This document shows, one piece after another, positions 42,909 to 50,847 of a stretch of 64,000 bases of DNA. The DNA lies in assembly GCF_029919115.1 (NCBI RefSeq), contig NZ_CP123990.1, forward strand, positions 5,234,501 to 5,298,500. The letters run 5' to 3'. A model generated the notes under the pieces. That model saw only the letters and a list, made by a program, of their open reading frames with translations. It made no database searches and was not told the origin of the DNA. The DNA is from Variovorax paradoxus (GTDB lineage Bacteria > Pseudomonadota > Gammaproteobacteria > Burkholderiales > Burkholderiaceae_C). Made by a program: the position numbers and the translations under genes. How positions within the stretch are numbered: the stretch's first letter is position 1; each line of letters begins with the position of its first letter.

Positions 42909-44411
42909 TCAAGACGCCGCCGCACGGTTTGCCGTGCTTGCGGATGCCGCGGCCCCTTCGTTGTTTCTGTTGTTGCTGTTGTTGTCGTTCTGGGCAGGCC
43001 CCGGTGGCGCAGTGCGAAGCAGCAATGCGCCGATCAAACCCGCCAGCGCCGCAAACACGGCGCCGACAAGAAACGCAAGGTTGTAGCCGCCTGTGAGCGC
43101 AAGCGGCAACTGCGCCCCGGCTGCCTGCATCGAGTCCGTGCGCGCCGCGGCCGCACTGGCCAGCACGGCCAAGCCGAGTGCACCGCCCATCATGAAGGCG
43201 GTGTTGACCACCCCAGAGGCCAGGCCTGAATCGGCCGGGTCGACTTCGCTCATCGCCGCGAGCAGCACCGGGTTGAACGCCATGCCGGCGCCCAGGCCGA
43301 GCAGCATCATCCCGGGCAACACGTCTACGGCAAAGCTGCCGTTGACGGGCGCACGCGCAAAGAGCGCAAGGCCGATGGCCGCGAGCCACAGCCCGGCCGC
43401 AAGCGGCTTGCGGATGCCGAAGCGCATGACCAGCTTGGCCGAGAGGCCGAGCGAGAACACCGCCATGATGATGTTGGCCGGCAGGAAGGCAAGGCCGATC
43501 TGCATTGGCGTGTAGTTCAGCACCAGCTGCATGTACAGCGCCGAGATGAAGAACCACGCGAACATGGCCGCCGCCCACAGCACCCCCACCACGTTGGCAA
43601 CCGACACGCTGCGCAGGCGAAAGAGGCCCAGCGGCATCAGCGGATGCTGCACGCGCGCCTCGATCGTGATGAAGATCGCAAGCAGCACCACCGCTGCCCC
43701 GAGCAGGCCCAGCGTTTGCGTGGAGCCCCAGCCGGCCTCGTTGCCGTTGACCACGCCGTAGACCGCGAGCATGAGCGACAGCGTGACGGTGACGGCGCCC
43801 GCCACGTCGAGCTTTTCGCCGTGCGCCTGGCCGCGCGCGTTGGGCAACAGCGCCACGCACAGCGCATACACCGCCACGCCGATCGGCAGGTTCACCAGGA
43901 AGATCCAGTGCCAGCTCAGCGAACTCGTGAGCAGCCCGCCCAGCAGCACGCCGATGCTGCCGCCGCCCGCGCAGACAAAGCCGTACACACCCATTGCCTT
44001 CGCGCGGTCGGCCGGTTCGGTGAACAGATTCATGATGAGCGAGAGCGAAACGGCCGAGACCACCGCGCCGCCCAGTCCCTGCACCGCACGCGCCGCCACC
44101 AGCAGGGCCTGCGAGTTGGCAAGGCCGCAGGCGAGCGATGCGAGCGTGAACAGCACGAGGCCGATGAGAAAGAGCCTGCGATGGCCGTACAGGTCGCCGA
44201 GCCGCCCGCCCAGCAGCAGGAAGCCGCCGAAGGTGAGCATGTAGGCATTCACCACCCAGACCAGCGAGGTTTCGGTAAAGCCCAGGTCGGTGCGAATGGA
44301 AGGCAGCGCCACGTTCACGATCGTGGTGTCGAGCACGATCATCAGCACGCCAAGGCACAGCACCATCAATGCGAGCCAGCGCTTCCGGTTGTTGTCGAGT
44401 GTGTCGGTCAT
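42909..44411 (-). CDS. DHA2-family (EmrB/QacA) multidrug efflux MFS transporter
   Basis: A 500-aa protein with about 14 transmembrane helices. The DHA2 motif LDTTIVNVALPSIRTDLG is in the first helix, and GGRLGDLYGHRRLF (motif A) and GLGGAVVSAVSLSLIMNLF follow. The C-terminal tail is Asn-rich (NDNNSNNRNNEG). These pumps export drugs, dyes or fatty acids by proton antiport. No EmrA-like adaptor is adjacent. It lies 40 bp downstream of a PhnB-like gene in the TetR-linked operon. Confidence 0.93.
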   Translation of the reverse strand: MTDTLDNNRKRWLALMVLCLGVLMIVLDTTIVNVALPSIRTDLGFTETSLVWVVNAYMLTFGGFLLLGGRLGDLYGHRRLFLIGLVLFTLASLACGLANSQALLVAARAVQGLGGAVVSAVSLSLIMNLFTEPADRAKAMGVYGFVCAGGGSIGVLLGGLLTSSLSWHWIFLVNLPIGVAVYALCVALLPNARGQAHGEKLDVAGAVTVTLSLMLAVYGVVNGNEAGWGSTQTLGLLGAAVVLLAIFITIEARVQHPLMPLGLFRLRSVSVANVVGVLWAAAMFAWFFISALYMQLVLNYTPMQIGLAFLPANIIMAVFSLGLSAKLVMRFGIRKPLAAGLWLAAIGLALFARAPVNGSFAVDVLPGMMLLGLGAGMAFNPVLLAAMSEVDPADSGLASGVVNTAFMMGGALGLAVLASAAAARTDSMQAAGAQLPLALTGGYNLAFLVGAVFAALAGLIGALLLRTAPPGPAQNDNNSNNRNNEGAAASASTANRAAAS

Positions 44412-44451
44412 GGAGAGTGATTCCCTGCAGCAGGTTGCGAGTGGGGTGGGT

Positions 44452-44871
44452 TCAGACCAGCGGCTTGCCGCCGTTGATGAGCCACGGCGTGCCGAAGCGG
44501 TCGGTCACCATGCCGAAGCCCTCGACCCAGAACGTTTTCTCGAAGGGCATCGAGACAGTGCCGCCCTCGGCGAAAGCGTCGAACACGCGGCGCGCTTCGG
44601 CGACGGTGTCGAGGGTCAGCGCAACGCCGAATCCCTTCATGCCTTCGTAGGTCTGGCCGGGCATGGTGTCGGAGGCCATGAGCATGCCGTCGCCATAGGC
44701 AAGGGAGGCATGCATGATCCGCTTCTTGGCGTCGGCCGGCATCTGCTCGGTGCCGGGCGCTTCGCCGATGGTCATCATCATCTGCATGGTGCCGCCGAGC
44801 GTCTTCTCGTAGAAGCGCATGGCTTCGGCTGCGTTGCCGTCGAACGTGAGGTAGGCGTGGATGGGAGACAT
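44452..44871 (-). CDS. VOC-family PhnB-like protein (first of two)
   Basis: A 139-aa glyoxalase/VOC protein of the PhnB type, with the opening PIHAYLTFDGNAAEAMRFYE, the central MHASLAYGDGMLMASD block and the closing VTDRFGTPWLING. These proteins resemble 3-demethylubiquinone methyltransferase-like folds, but their catalytic role is unknown. It lies between the SRPBCC gene (18 bp) and the MFS gene (40 bp). A second paralogue heads the same operon. Confidence 0.9.
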   Translation of the reverse strand: MSPIHAYLTFDGNAAEAMRFYEKTLGGTMQMMMTIGEAPGTEQMPADAKKRIMHASLAYGDGMLMASDTMPGQTYEGMKGFGVALTLDTVAEARRVFDAFAEGGTVSMPFEKTFWVEGFGMVTDRFGTPWLINGGKPLV

Positions 44872-44889
44872 GGTTGTTTCCTTTCGGGG

Positions 44890-45417
44890 TTATTTTTCAG
44901 AGGCCGTCTTGAGGTTGGCAAGGCCGGTCTCGAAGTCCTTGCCGATCATCTGGTCCATGTTGAAGAAGATGCCCATGAGCTTGGCGATGTAGGGACTCGG
45001 GCCGTGCATGGCCCAGGTCACCTGTGTGGCGCCGTCCTGCGGCTGCAGCGTGAACTCGGCCATGTTGCGGGCTTCGAAGGGCTTGGTGAAATCGAGCTTG
45101 ATCGCGATCTTCGAAGAGGGCGCCGACTCGACGATTTCCATGCGGCCCGCGCCCGCCTTGTCGTTGCCTTCCCACGCGTAGGTTGCGCCCTTGCCGGCGG
45201 GTGCGCCGCCAAAGGTGCGCTTCATGCCCGGGTCCAGCTTCTCGTAGGGCGACCATTCGCCCCAGCGGTGAAAGTCGTTGATCAGCGGAAAGATCTTCTC
45301 GGCCGGCGCGGCGATGCGCGCCGTGCGTTCGACCCGGAAGGCGCCGGGCCGGGTCGCGGCGTAGATGAGCACGATCGCGACCAGCGCGAGGATGACGAGG
45401 GCAATTTTCTTGAGCAT
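44890..45417 (-). CDS. SRPBCC-family membrane-anchored protein
   Basis: A 175-aa protein with one N-terminal hydrophobic helix (residues 3-20) and a START/SRPBCC domain (RTARIAAPAEKIFPLINDFHRWGEWSPYEK; TQVTWAMHGPSPY). SRPBCC domains form a deep hydrophobic ligand pocket. The start at 45417 is selected because the longer frame enters the upstream PhnB-like gene. Its place in an operon with an efflux pump suggests binding of a hydrophobic compound, but no ligand can be named. Confidence 0.87.
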   Translation of the reverse strand: MLKKIALVILALVAIVLIYAATRPGAFRVERTARIAAPAEKIFPLINDFHRWGEWSPYEKLDPGMKRTFGGAPAGKGATYAWEGNDKAGAGRMEIVESAPSSKIAIKLDFTKPFEARNMAEFTLQPQDGATQVTWAMHGPSPYIAKLMGIFFNMDQMIGKDFETGLANLKTASEK

Positions 45418-45464
45418 GAAGATGTTCCTGATGCGGGGTCGGGAGGCACCGCCGCGGTAATCGA

Positions 45465-45899
45465 TTACTGGCCGGCGTGCACCACCAGCAGCCAGCCGAT
45501 GCCGAAGCGGTCGGTGAGCATGCCGAAGCTGGAGCTGAAAAAGGTCGGCGTCAGCGGCTGCATCACCTGCCCGCCGTCGGCCAGCGCATCGAACCACTGG
45601 CGCGCCTCGGCATCTGTGCCGGCGCTGAGGGCGAGCATGATGCCCTTGAATTCCGCTTGGCCGGAACACCGTCCGTCGGAAGCCATCAGCTCGGTTTCGC
45701 CGATGCGCACCACGGCGTGCATCACCTTGTCGGCAGCAGGCGTGGCGCCGGGGCAACCTGCCTCGGCTTCGGCCGCCGGCATTTCCGGCGCGTCGCTGTA
45801 GCGCATGAGCTGTACGACTTCGGCGCCCAGCGCCTTCTTGTAGAACGCGATTGCTTCGTCGCAACGGCCTTCGAATGACAGGTAAGACTGGACTTTCAT
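45465..45899 (-). CDS. VOC-family PhnB-like protein (second, operon-leading)
   Basis: A 144-aa VOC protein (QSYLSFEGRCDEAIAFYKKALG; FGMLTDRFGIGWLLVV), a paralogue of the product of 44452-44871. It is the first gene of the minus-strand operon and is divergent from the TetR regulator. Two palindromic sites lie in the 126-bp gap, so its transcription is likely TetR-controlled. Its reaction is unknown. Confidence 0.9.
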   Translation of the reverse strand: MKVQSYLSFEGRCDEAIAFYKKALGAEVVQLMRYSDAPEMPAAEAEAGCPGATPAADKVMHAVVRIGETELMASDGRCSGQAEFKGIMLALSAGTDAEARQWFDALADGGQVMQPLTPTFFSSSFGMLTDRFGIGWLLVVHAGQ

Positions 45900-45963
45900 G
45901 GCGGTTCCTTGGACTGAGGGTGAAAGGGTGCGCAGAAGACCTGCGCGAATACGGAATACTTAG

Positions 45964-46012
45964 TTTGTGTACACCGTCCACAAAGAATAGCAGACATAAT
46001 GGACACTGTCCA
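45964..46012. promoter_or_regulatory. Two palindromic TetR-type operators
   Basis: TTTGTG-N9-CACAAA (45964-45984, containing GTGTACAC) and TGGACA-C-TGTCCA (46000-46012) are inverted repeats that share GTCCAC words. The second sits between a possible -10 (CATAAT, 45995-46000) and the TetR start, as expected for autorepression. Confidence 0.65.
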
Positions 46013-46025
46013 CATGGAGATTCCG

Positions 46026-46688
46026 ATGAGCCCCCCCGTCATTCCGCCAGGCCCCGTTCCGCCCGCTGCCCGCAGCACCTACCGGCACGGCGACTTGCGG
46101 CGCGCGTTGCTCGAGGCGGGCATTGAACTGGCCCGCGACGGCGGCCCCGACGCGGTGGCGCTGCGCGAGGTGACGCGGCGCGCGGGCGTGGTGCCCAACG
46201 CGGCGTACCGGCACTTTGCAAGCCGGCGGGAACTGCTGCTGGCGGTGCGGGCGGCCGCGCTCTCGGCGGCTGCAGTCTCCATGGAAAAGGAACTGGCGGT
46301 GCTGCCCCGCGAACAGCCGCCCCTGGACTTTGCGCGGGCGCAGGTGCGGGCCATCGGCACGGCCTACCTGCGTTTCGCGCAGGCCGAGCCGGGGCTCTTT
46401 CGCACGGCTTTCGTGGTGTCGTCGGAAGATGCCGAAGGCGAGGTGGGCCCGGCGAGCGTGGGCGCCAGCGGGATGGGTCCCTTTCAGCTGCTGGGCGCCG
46501 CGATCGACCGGCTCGTGGAGGCGGGCGCGCTCGAGGCTTCGCGCCGGCCTGATGCCGAGTACCTGGCCTGGTCGGCCGTGCACGGGCTGGCACTGCTGAT
46601 CATCGACGGGCCGCTGAAGGGCATCGGCGCCGAAGCGGCCCACGCGCTTGGACAGCGCCTGATCGACATGGTGGAGCGCGGCCTCTAG
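46026..46688 (+). CDS. TetR-family transcriptional regulator
   Basis: A 220-aa repressor. The DNA-binding domain is at about 18-70 (HGDLRRALLEAGIELARDG; VALREVTRRAGVVPNAAYRHF) and the ligand domain carries a TetR_C-type GLFRTAF segment. ATG codons at 45999 and 46014 are in frame, but the first lies inside the second operator; the one at 46026 has GGAG six bases upstream and is preferred. It is divergent from the PhnB/SRPBCC/MFS operon. The inducer is unknown. Confidence 0.87.
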   Translation: MSPPVIPPGPVPPAARSTYRHGDLRRALLEAGIELARDGGPDAVALREVTRRAGVVPNAAYRHFASRRELLLAVRAAALSAAAVSMEKELAVLPREQPPLDFARAQVRAIGTAYLRFAQAEPGLFRTAFVVSSEDAEGEVGPASVGASGMGPFQLLGAAIDRLVEAGALEASRRPDAEYLAWSAVHGLALLIIDGPLKGIGAEAAHALGQRLIDMVERGL

Positions 46689-46689
46689 C

Positions 46690-46719
46690 CAGACCTCCTC
46701 TGGGCAGACCTCCTCTGGG
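46690..46719. repeat. Tandem duplication of a 15-bp word
   Basis: CAGACCTCCTCTGGG occurs twice head-to-tail between the convergent TetR and MarR genes. It looks like a recent slippage duplication. Confidence 0.8.
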
Positions 46720-46728
46720 GGCGGGCGG

Positions 46729-47220
46729 CTACAGGTAGATCTTCTGCAGCAGCCGGATCAGGGTTTCGCGCTCACGCGCCGTGAGCCGGGCACTGGCATC
46801 GGCCTCCAGCTGCGTCACGGTCTGCTCGGCTTCGCGAATCAGCTTGTCGCCCGCCTCGGTGAGATGCAAGCCGACGGCACGGCCGTCGTGCGGGTGCGGC
46901 TTGCGTTCGATGAGCCCGCGGCTGTCCAGTGTGGCCACCAGGCTCACCAGGTTGGGCGGAAGAATATCGAGCGCGTTGCACAGCTGGCGCGAGGTGGCGC
47001 CTGGGTTGTGCGCCAGCAGCGAGAGCACCGAAAAATCGATCTGCTTGAGCCCGTACGGCGCCATGCGTTCGGCGAATACGCCGCTGATGATCAGCCAGGC
47101 GCGGCGCGCGTTGTAGCCGACCAGGGCTTCGAGCATGCGGGCATCGAGCCGGTCGGACTTGCCGTTGCCCGGCGTTGCGGGCTCTGCCTTGGCGGAACTG
47201 TTCTTGGATGGACGAGGCAT
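46729..47220 (-). CDS. MarR-family regulator of the hydroxycinnamate operon
   Basis: A 163-aa winged-helix protein (QIDFSVLSLLAHNPGATSRQLCNALDILPPNLVSLVATLDSRGLIERK: recognition helix and wing start at about 60-110). It is the last gene of the operon that holds feruloyl-CoA synthase. MarR proteins of this kind (FerR/HcaR/CouR type) bind hydroxycinnamoyl-CoA thioesters and release the operator. A matching inverted repeat lies in the divergent promoter at 53494-53516. The ligand is inferred from context. Confidence 0.86.
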   Translation of the reverse strand: MPRPSKNSSAKAEPATPGNGKSDRLDARMLEALVGYNARRAWLIISGVFAERMAPYGLKQIDFSVLSLLAHNPGATSRQLCNALDILPPNLVSLVATLDSRGLIERKPHPHDGRAVGLHLTEAGDKLIREAEQTVTQLEADASARLTARERETLIRLLQKIYL

Positions 47221-47260
47221 GGCCCGAGCGTAACCCGCGACCGGCCCGGCCGGCGCGCCG

Positions 47261-49018
47261 TCAGTTGGAAGCAGCGGGAGTTTTTGCGGCGTCGTGCGAC
47301 ATGGCAACACCCTCGCAGGCGCGCTTGACGATGCCCAGCCGCATTTCGAACTCGGGCAGCACCCAGCGCCGGAATGCCGCGGCGGGGCCGGCCCTGGCGG
47401 CGCGTTCCGCATCCGACGCCTCGGCCGCATCGATGCGCGCCCAGGCCCAGGCCATCAAGGTGAGCATCACCACGCGCAGGTAGTCGTCGGCCACTTCGTG
47501 GGGCAGCACCGGGTTGGCATGCGCTGCCATGGCAATGGTGGTGCCCAGGTAGCGCAGCTGCGCAAGCCGCCGCTGCACGTCGGCATCGGCTTCGCGCGAG
47601 GCATCGAGCGTGTCGCGCAGCTCGAGCAGCACGGCCGACATGGCGGCGCCGGCGTCGGGCAGCACCTTGCGCACCAGCAGGTCGATCGCCTGGATCTCGT
47701 TGGTGCCCTCGTAGATCATGGTGACGCGTGCATCGCGCACGATCTGCTCGATGCCCCATTCGCGCACATAGCCGTGGCCGCCGAACACCTGGAGGCATTC
47801 GCTCGCGCCATGGAATGCCTGCTGCGTGCAGGCGGCTTTCAGGACCGGGGTGACCAGCGAGCACCAGCGCTGCGCGCGATCACGCGCCTTGGCGTTGGCA
47901 TCGTGCGTGGCCACGTCGAGCATCAGAGCGGTGCGGTAGGCGAGCGTGCGCCCGGCTTCGACCCAGGCGCGTTGCGTATCCAGAATGCGCCGGATGGCTG
48001 GATGTTCGGCGATCAGGTCGGCGGCTTCGCTGCCTCGGCTTGCGGGCACTGTGCCGGGCGCGCGCATCTGGCGGCGCTCCGCGGCGTAGGCGTCGGCTTT
48101 CTGCCGGGCGGCATCGAGCAGGCCGACGCCCTGCAGCGCCACATGCAGGCGCGCCGCGTTCATCATGACGAACATCGCGGCCAGGCCGCGGCCTGGCTCG
48201 CCGACCAGCCAGCCCGTGGCCTCGTCGAAGCGCATGACGCAGGTCGGGCTGCCGTGCAGGCCCATTTTTTCTTCGATGCGTTCGCAATGCACCGCGTTGC
48301 GCGTGCCGTCTTGCAGCTGCTTGGGCACCAGCACCAGCGACAGGCCCTTGGCGCCGGCAGGCGCATCGGGCAAGCGGCAAAGCACCAGGTGCACGATGTT
48401 CGGAGTGAGGTCGTGCTCGCCGCCTGATATGAAGATCTTGCCGCCGCTCACGCGAAAGCTGCCATCGGCCTGCGGCACGGCGCGCGTGCGCGCCTGGCCC
48501 AGGTCGCTGCCTGCGTGGGCTTCGGTCAGGCACATGGTGGCCAGCCATTCGCCGCTGGCGATCTTCGAGAGGTAGCGGGCCTTCAGTTCGTCGCTGCCGT
48601 GGTGCTTGAGGCAAGCGTAGGCGCCGTGCAGCAGGCCTGGCGCCATGGTGAACCCGTGGTTTGCCGCGCTCAGCCATTCGTAGAGAACGGCTTCGAGCAC
48701 GGTGGGCAAGCCCTGGCCGCCGTCTTCCGGCGCCGCCGAAAGGCTGGGCCAGCCGCCATCGACCAGCGCCTGGTACGCCTCGCGAAAGCCCGGCGGCGTG
48801 GTGACTTCGCCCTGGCTGAAGCGGCAGCCGATCTCGTCTCCGCCGCGGTTCGGTGGCGCGACCGCCTCGGCCACGAAGCGGGCCGCTTCTTCCAGCACCT
48901 GGCTCTGCAGCGCCTCGTCGGCTTCGGCAAAGGGCGCGAGCGCGCCCAGCCGCACAGGCGCGTCGAGCACCGCGTTCAGGATGAATCGGCTGTCTTCGGG
49001 GCGGGGGCGGTAATCCAT
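47261..49018 (-). CDS. Acyl-CoA dehydrogenase
   Basis: A 585-aa FAD-dependent acyl-CoA dehydrogenase of the longer, AcdH/DUF1974-like type with an extra C-terminal domain. Conserved blocks are CLTEAHAGSDLG, FISGGEHDLTPN, KMGLHGSPTC and the catalytic Glu in IYEGTNEIQAIDLL. In this operon it would act in CoA-dependent side-chain oxidation of hydroxycinnamates or their hydro forms. It lies 13 bp after the Bug gene and 40 bp before marR. Confidence 0.9.
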   Translation of the reverse strand: MDYRPRPEDSRFILNAVLDAPVRLGALAPFAEADEALQSQVLEEAARFVAEAVAPPNRGGDEIGCRFSQGEVTTPPGFREAYQALVDGGWPSLSAAPEDGGQGLPTVLEAVLYEWLSAANHGFTMAPGLLHGAYACLKHHGSDELKARYLSKIASGEWLATMCLTEAHAGSDLGQARTRAVPQADGSFRVSGGKIFISGGEHDLTPNIVHLVLCRLPDAPAGAKGLSLVLVPKQLQDGTRNAVHCERIEEKMGLHGSPTCVMRFDEATGWLVGEPGRGLAAMFVMMNAARLHVALQGVGLLDAARQKADAYAAERRQMRAPGTVPASRGSEAADLIAEHPAIRRILDTQRAWVEAGRTLAYRTALMLDVATHDANAKARDRAQRWCSLVTPVLKAACTQQAFHGASECLQVFGGHGYVREWGIEQIVRDARVTMIYEGTNEIQAIDLLVRKVLPDAGAAMSAVLLELRDTLDASREADADVQRRLAQLRYLGTTIAMAAHANPVLPHEVADDYLRVVMLTLMAWAWARIDAAEASDAERAARAGPAAAFRRWVLPEFEMRLGIVKRACEGVAMSHDAAKTPAASN

Positions 49019-49031
49019 CGAGGTATCGGTA

Positions 49032-50021
49032 TCAGGATTCGGCGGTGAAGCCGATCTTCTTGACCAGTGGGCCCCAGCGTTCGTATTCGGACTGGAGCGA
49101 TTTCTTCATGTCCTCGGGCGAGGAGCCGTGCGCGATCAGGCCCACCGACAGCAGGCCATCGGCCACGGTCTTGTCCTTGAGGGCAGCCTGGATGGCGGTG
49201 CTGGCCGCGGCGACCACGCTGGCCGGCGTCTTGGCGGGCGCGAAAAAGCCGAACCATTCGTCGGCCACGATCTCCGGAAACCCCTGCTCCGTGAAGGTGG
49301 GCACATCGGGCAGGTAGGCGGCGCGCTGCGCGCCCGAGGTGGCCAGCACGCGCAGCTTGCCGGCCTTGGCGAAGGGCAGGTAGTCGCCTACCGGCGTCAT
49401 GCTCGATGCGATCTGCCCGCCCACCACGTCGTTGATGGCCGGCAGCGAGCCGCGGTAGGGAATGTGCCGCAGGTCGGTGCCGCTGTTCAGGCCGAGCAGC
49501 GCGCCCAGGAAGTGAGGCGTGGAGCCCGCGCCCGGCGAGCCGTAGCTGGCCTGGCCGGGGTTGGCCTTGGCCCAGGCGATGTAGTCTTTCAGCGTCTTCA
49601 CGCTGGCCGGCACCATCGGTCCGACCGCCAGGCCGTGCGTCATGACGGCGCCGATGGAAACGGGCGCGAAATCGGCCAGGCCGTAGCTCAGCTTGGTGTA
49701 GATGTGCGGGTAGGTCGACAGCGCAGAGGCCTGCGCCAGGCACAGCACCGAGCCGTCGGCCACGGAAGTCTTGAGTGTTTCGAGCGCAATGCGCCCGCCG
49801 GCACCCGGCTTGTTCTCGACCACCGCGTTGATCTTGGAGAAAGGCGTGTCGCCGAGTTTTTCGGCCACGCGGCGCGCCACGCTGTCGCCAGCGCTGCCGG
49901 CCGGAAAGCCGTAGTAGATCTTTGCCTGCTGCACGGCCTGGGCGAGTGCGGCAAGCGGATGCAGGGCGCCGAATGCGGCTGCGCCGCCGAGCACCTTCAC
50001 GAACTGACGTCGGTTGGTCAT
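49032..50021 (-). CDS. Bug-family solute-binding protein of the hydroxycinnamate operon
   Basis: A 329-aa TctC-like periplasmic protein. The Tat/Sec signal is at 1-27 (NRRQFVKVLGGAAAFGALHPLAALA). The Bug motifs IYYGFPAGSAGDSVARRVAEKL and VVENKPGAGGRIA are present. Unlike the orphan at 17264 it is inside a catabolic operon, between the SDR (38 bp) and the acyl-CoA dehydrogenase (13 bp), so its ligand is probably an aromatic acid. No partner membrane subunits are encoded here. Confidence 0.9.
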   Translation of the reverse strand: MTNRRQFVKVLGGAAAFGALHPLAALAQAVQQAKIYYGFPAGSAGDSVARRVAEKLGDTPFSKINAVVENKPGAGGRIALETLKTSVADGSVLCLAQASALSTYPHIYTKLSYGLADFAPVSIGAVMTHGLAVGPMVPASVKTLKDYIAWAKANPGQASYGSPGAGSTPHFLGALLGLNSGTDLRHIPYRGSLPAINDVVGGQIASSMTPVGDYLPFAKAGKLRVLATSGAQRAAYLPDVPTFTEQGFPEIVADEWFGFFAPAKTPASVVAAASTAIQAALKDKTVADGLLSVGLIAHGSSPEDMKKSLQSEYERWGPLVKKIGFTAES

Positions 50022-50059
50022 GGTCTTGTCTCCGGTTTTCTAGGGTTCTGGAATCGAAA

Positions 50060-50824
50060 TCAGCGCGGTGCCATGCGCAAGGCGCCGTCAAGGCGAATCA
50101 CTTCGCCGTTCAAATGCCCGTTGGTCACGATGTGGCAGGCCAGTTCGGCAAATTCCGAAGGCTTGCCCAGGCGCGGCGGAAACGGAATCGATGCCGCAAG
50201 CGATTGCTGCACCGCTTCGGGCAGTTCCATCAAGAGCGGCGTGGCAAAGAGGCCGGGCGCCACGGTGCACACGCGAATGGCGTGCTGCGCCAGGTCGCGT
50301 GCCATCGGCAGCGTCATGCCCACCAGGCCGCCCTTCGATGCGCTGTAGGCCTGCTGGCCCACCTGGCCGTCGAAGGCGGCGACCGAGGCGGTGAAGAGCA
50401 TCACGCCTTTTTCGCCGTTGTCGAGCGCTTCGAGCTTGGCGCAGCGCGCCGCGAACAGGCGCGCCATGTTGTAGCCACCGATCAGGTTGATGTTGACCAC
50501 GCGCACGAAGTCTTCGAGCGGAGCCGGGTTGCCGTCCTTGCCGACGATGCGTTTGGCGCTGCCGATGCCGGCCACGTTCATGAGAATGCGCGCGGGGCCG
50601 TGCGCCGCCGCGGCCTTGTCGAGCGCCGCATTGACGCTCTCGGTGTCGGTGATGTCGCAGACGCACGCCACGCCACCGATCTCCGAAGCGACCTTTTCGG
50701 CGAGCTCCGCATTGCGGTCGAGCACGGCCACCTTGGCGCCCAGCCGCGAGAGTTCGCGCGCGGTGGCTTCACCGAGGCCCGATGCGCCGCCGGTGACGAG
50801 TGCTGCTTGTCCTTCGATCTTCAT
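50060..50824 (-). CDS. SDR-family 3-hydroxyacyl-CoA dehydrogenase
   Basis: A 254-aa short-chain dehydrogenase. The NAD-binding motif is TGGASGLGEATAREL near residue 11 and the catalytic pair is in YSASKGGL (YxxxK, about 165). Overall it resembles type II 3-hydroxyacyl-CoA dehydrogenases. It would oxidise the 3-hydroxyacyl-CoA formed by the crotonase of the same operon. The start at 50824 is 23 bp after the feruloyl-CoA synthase stop; a much longer open frame on this strand is out-of-frame synthase sequence. Confidence 0.9.
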   Translation of the reverse strand: MKIEGQAALVTGGASGLGEATARELSRLGAKVAVLDRNAELAEKVASEIGGVACVCDITDTESVNAALDKAAAAHGPARILMNVAGIGSAKRIVGKDGNPAPLEDFVRVVNINLIGGYNMARLFAARCAKLEALDNGEKGVMLFTASVAAFDGQVGQQAYSASKGGLVGMTLPMARDLAQHAIRVCTVAPGLFATPLLMELPEAVQQSLAASIPFPPRLGKPSEFAELACHIVTNGHLNGEVIRLDGALRMAPR

Positions 50825-50847
50825 GGTGTGTGTCTCCTGGATGTGGG

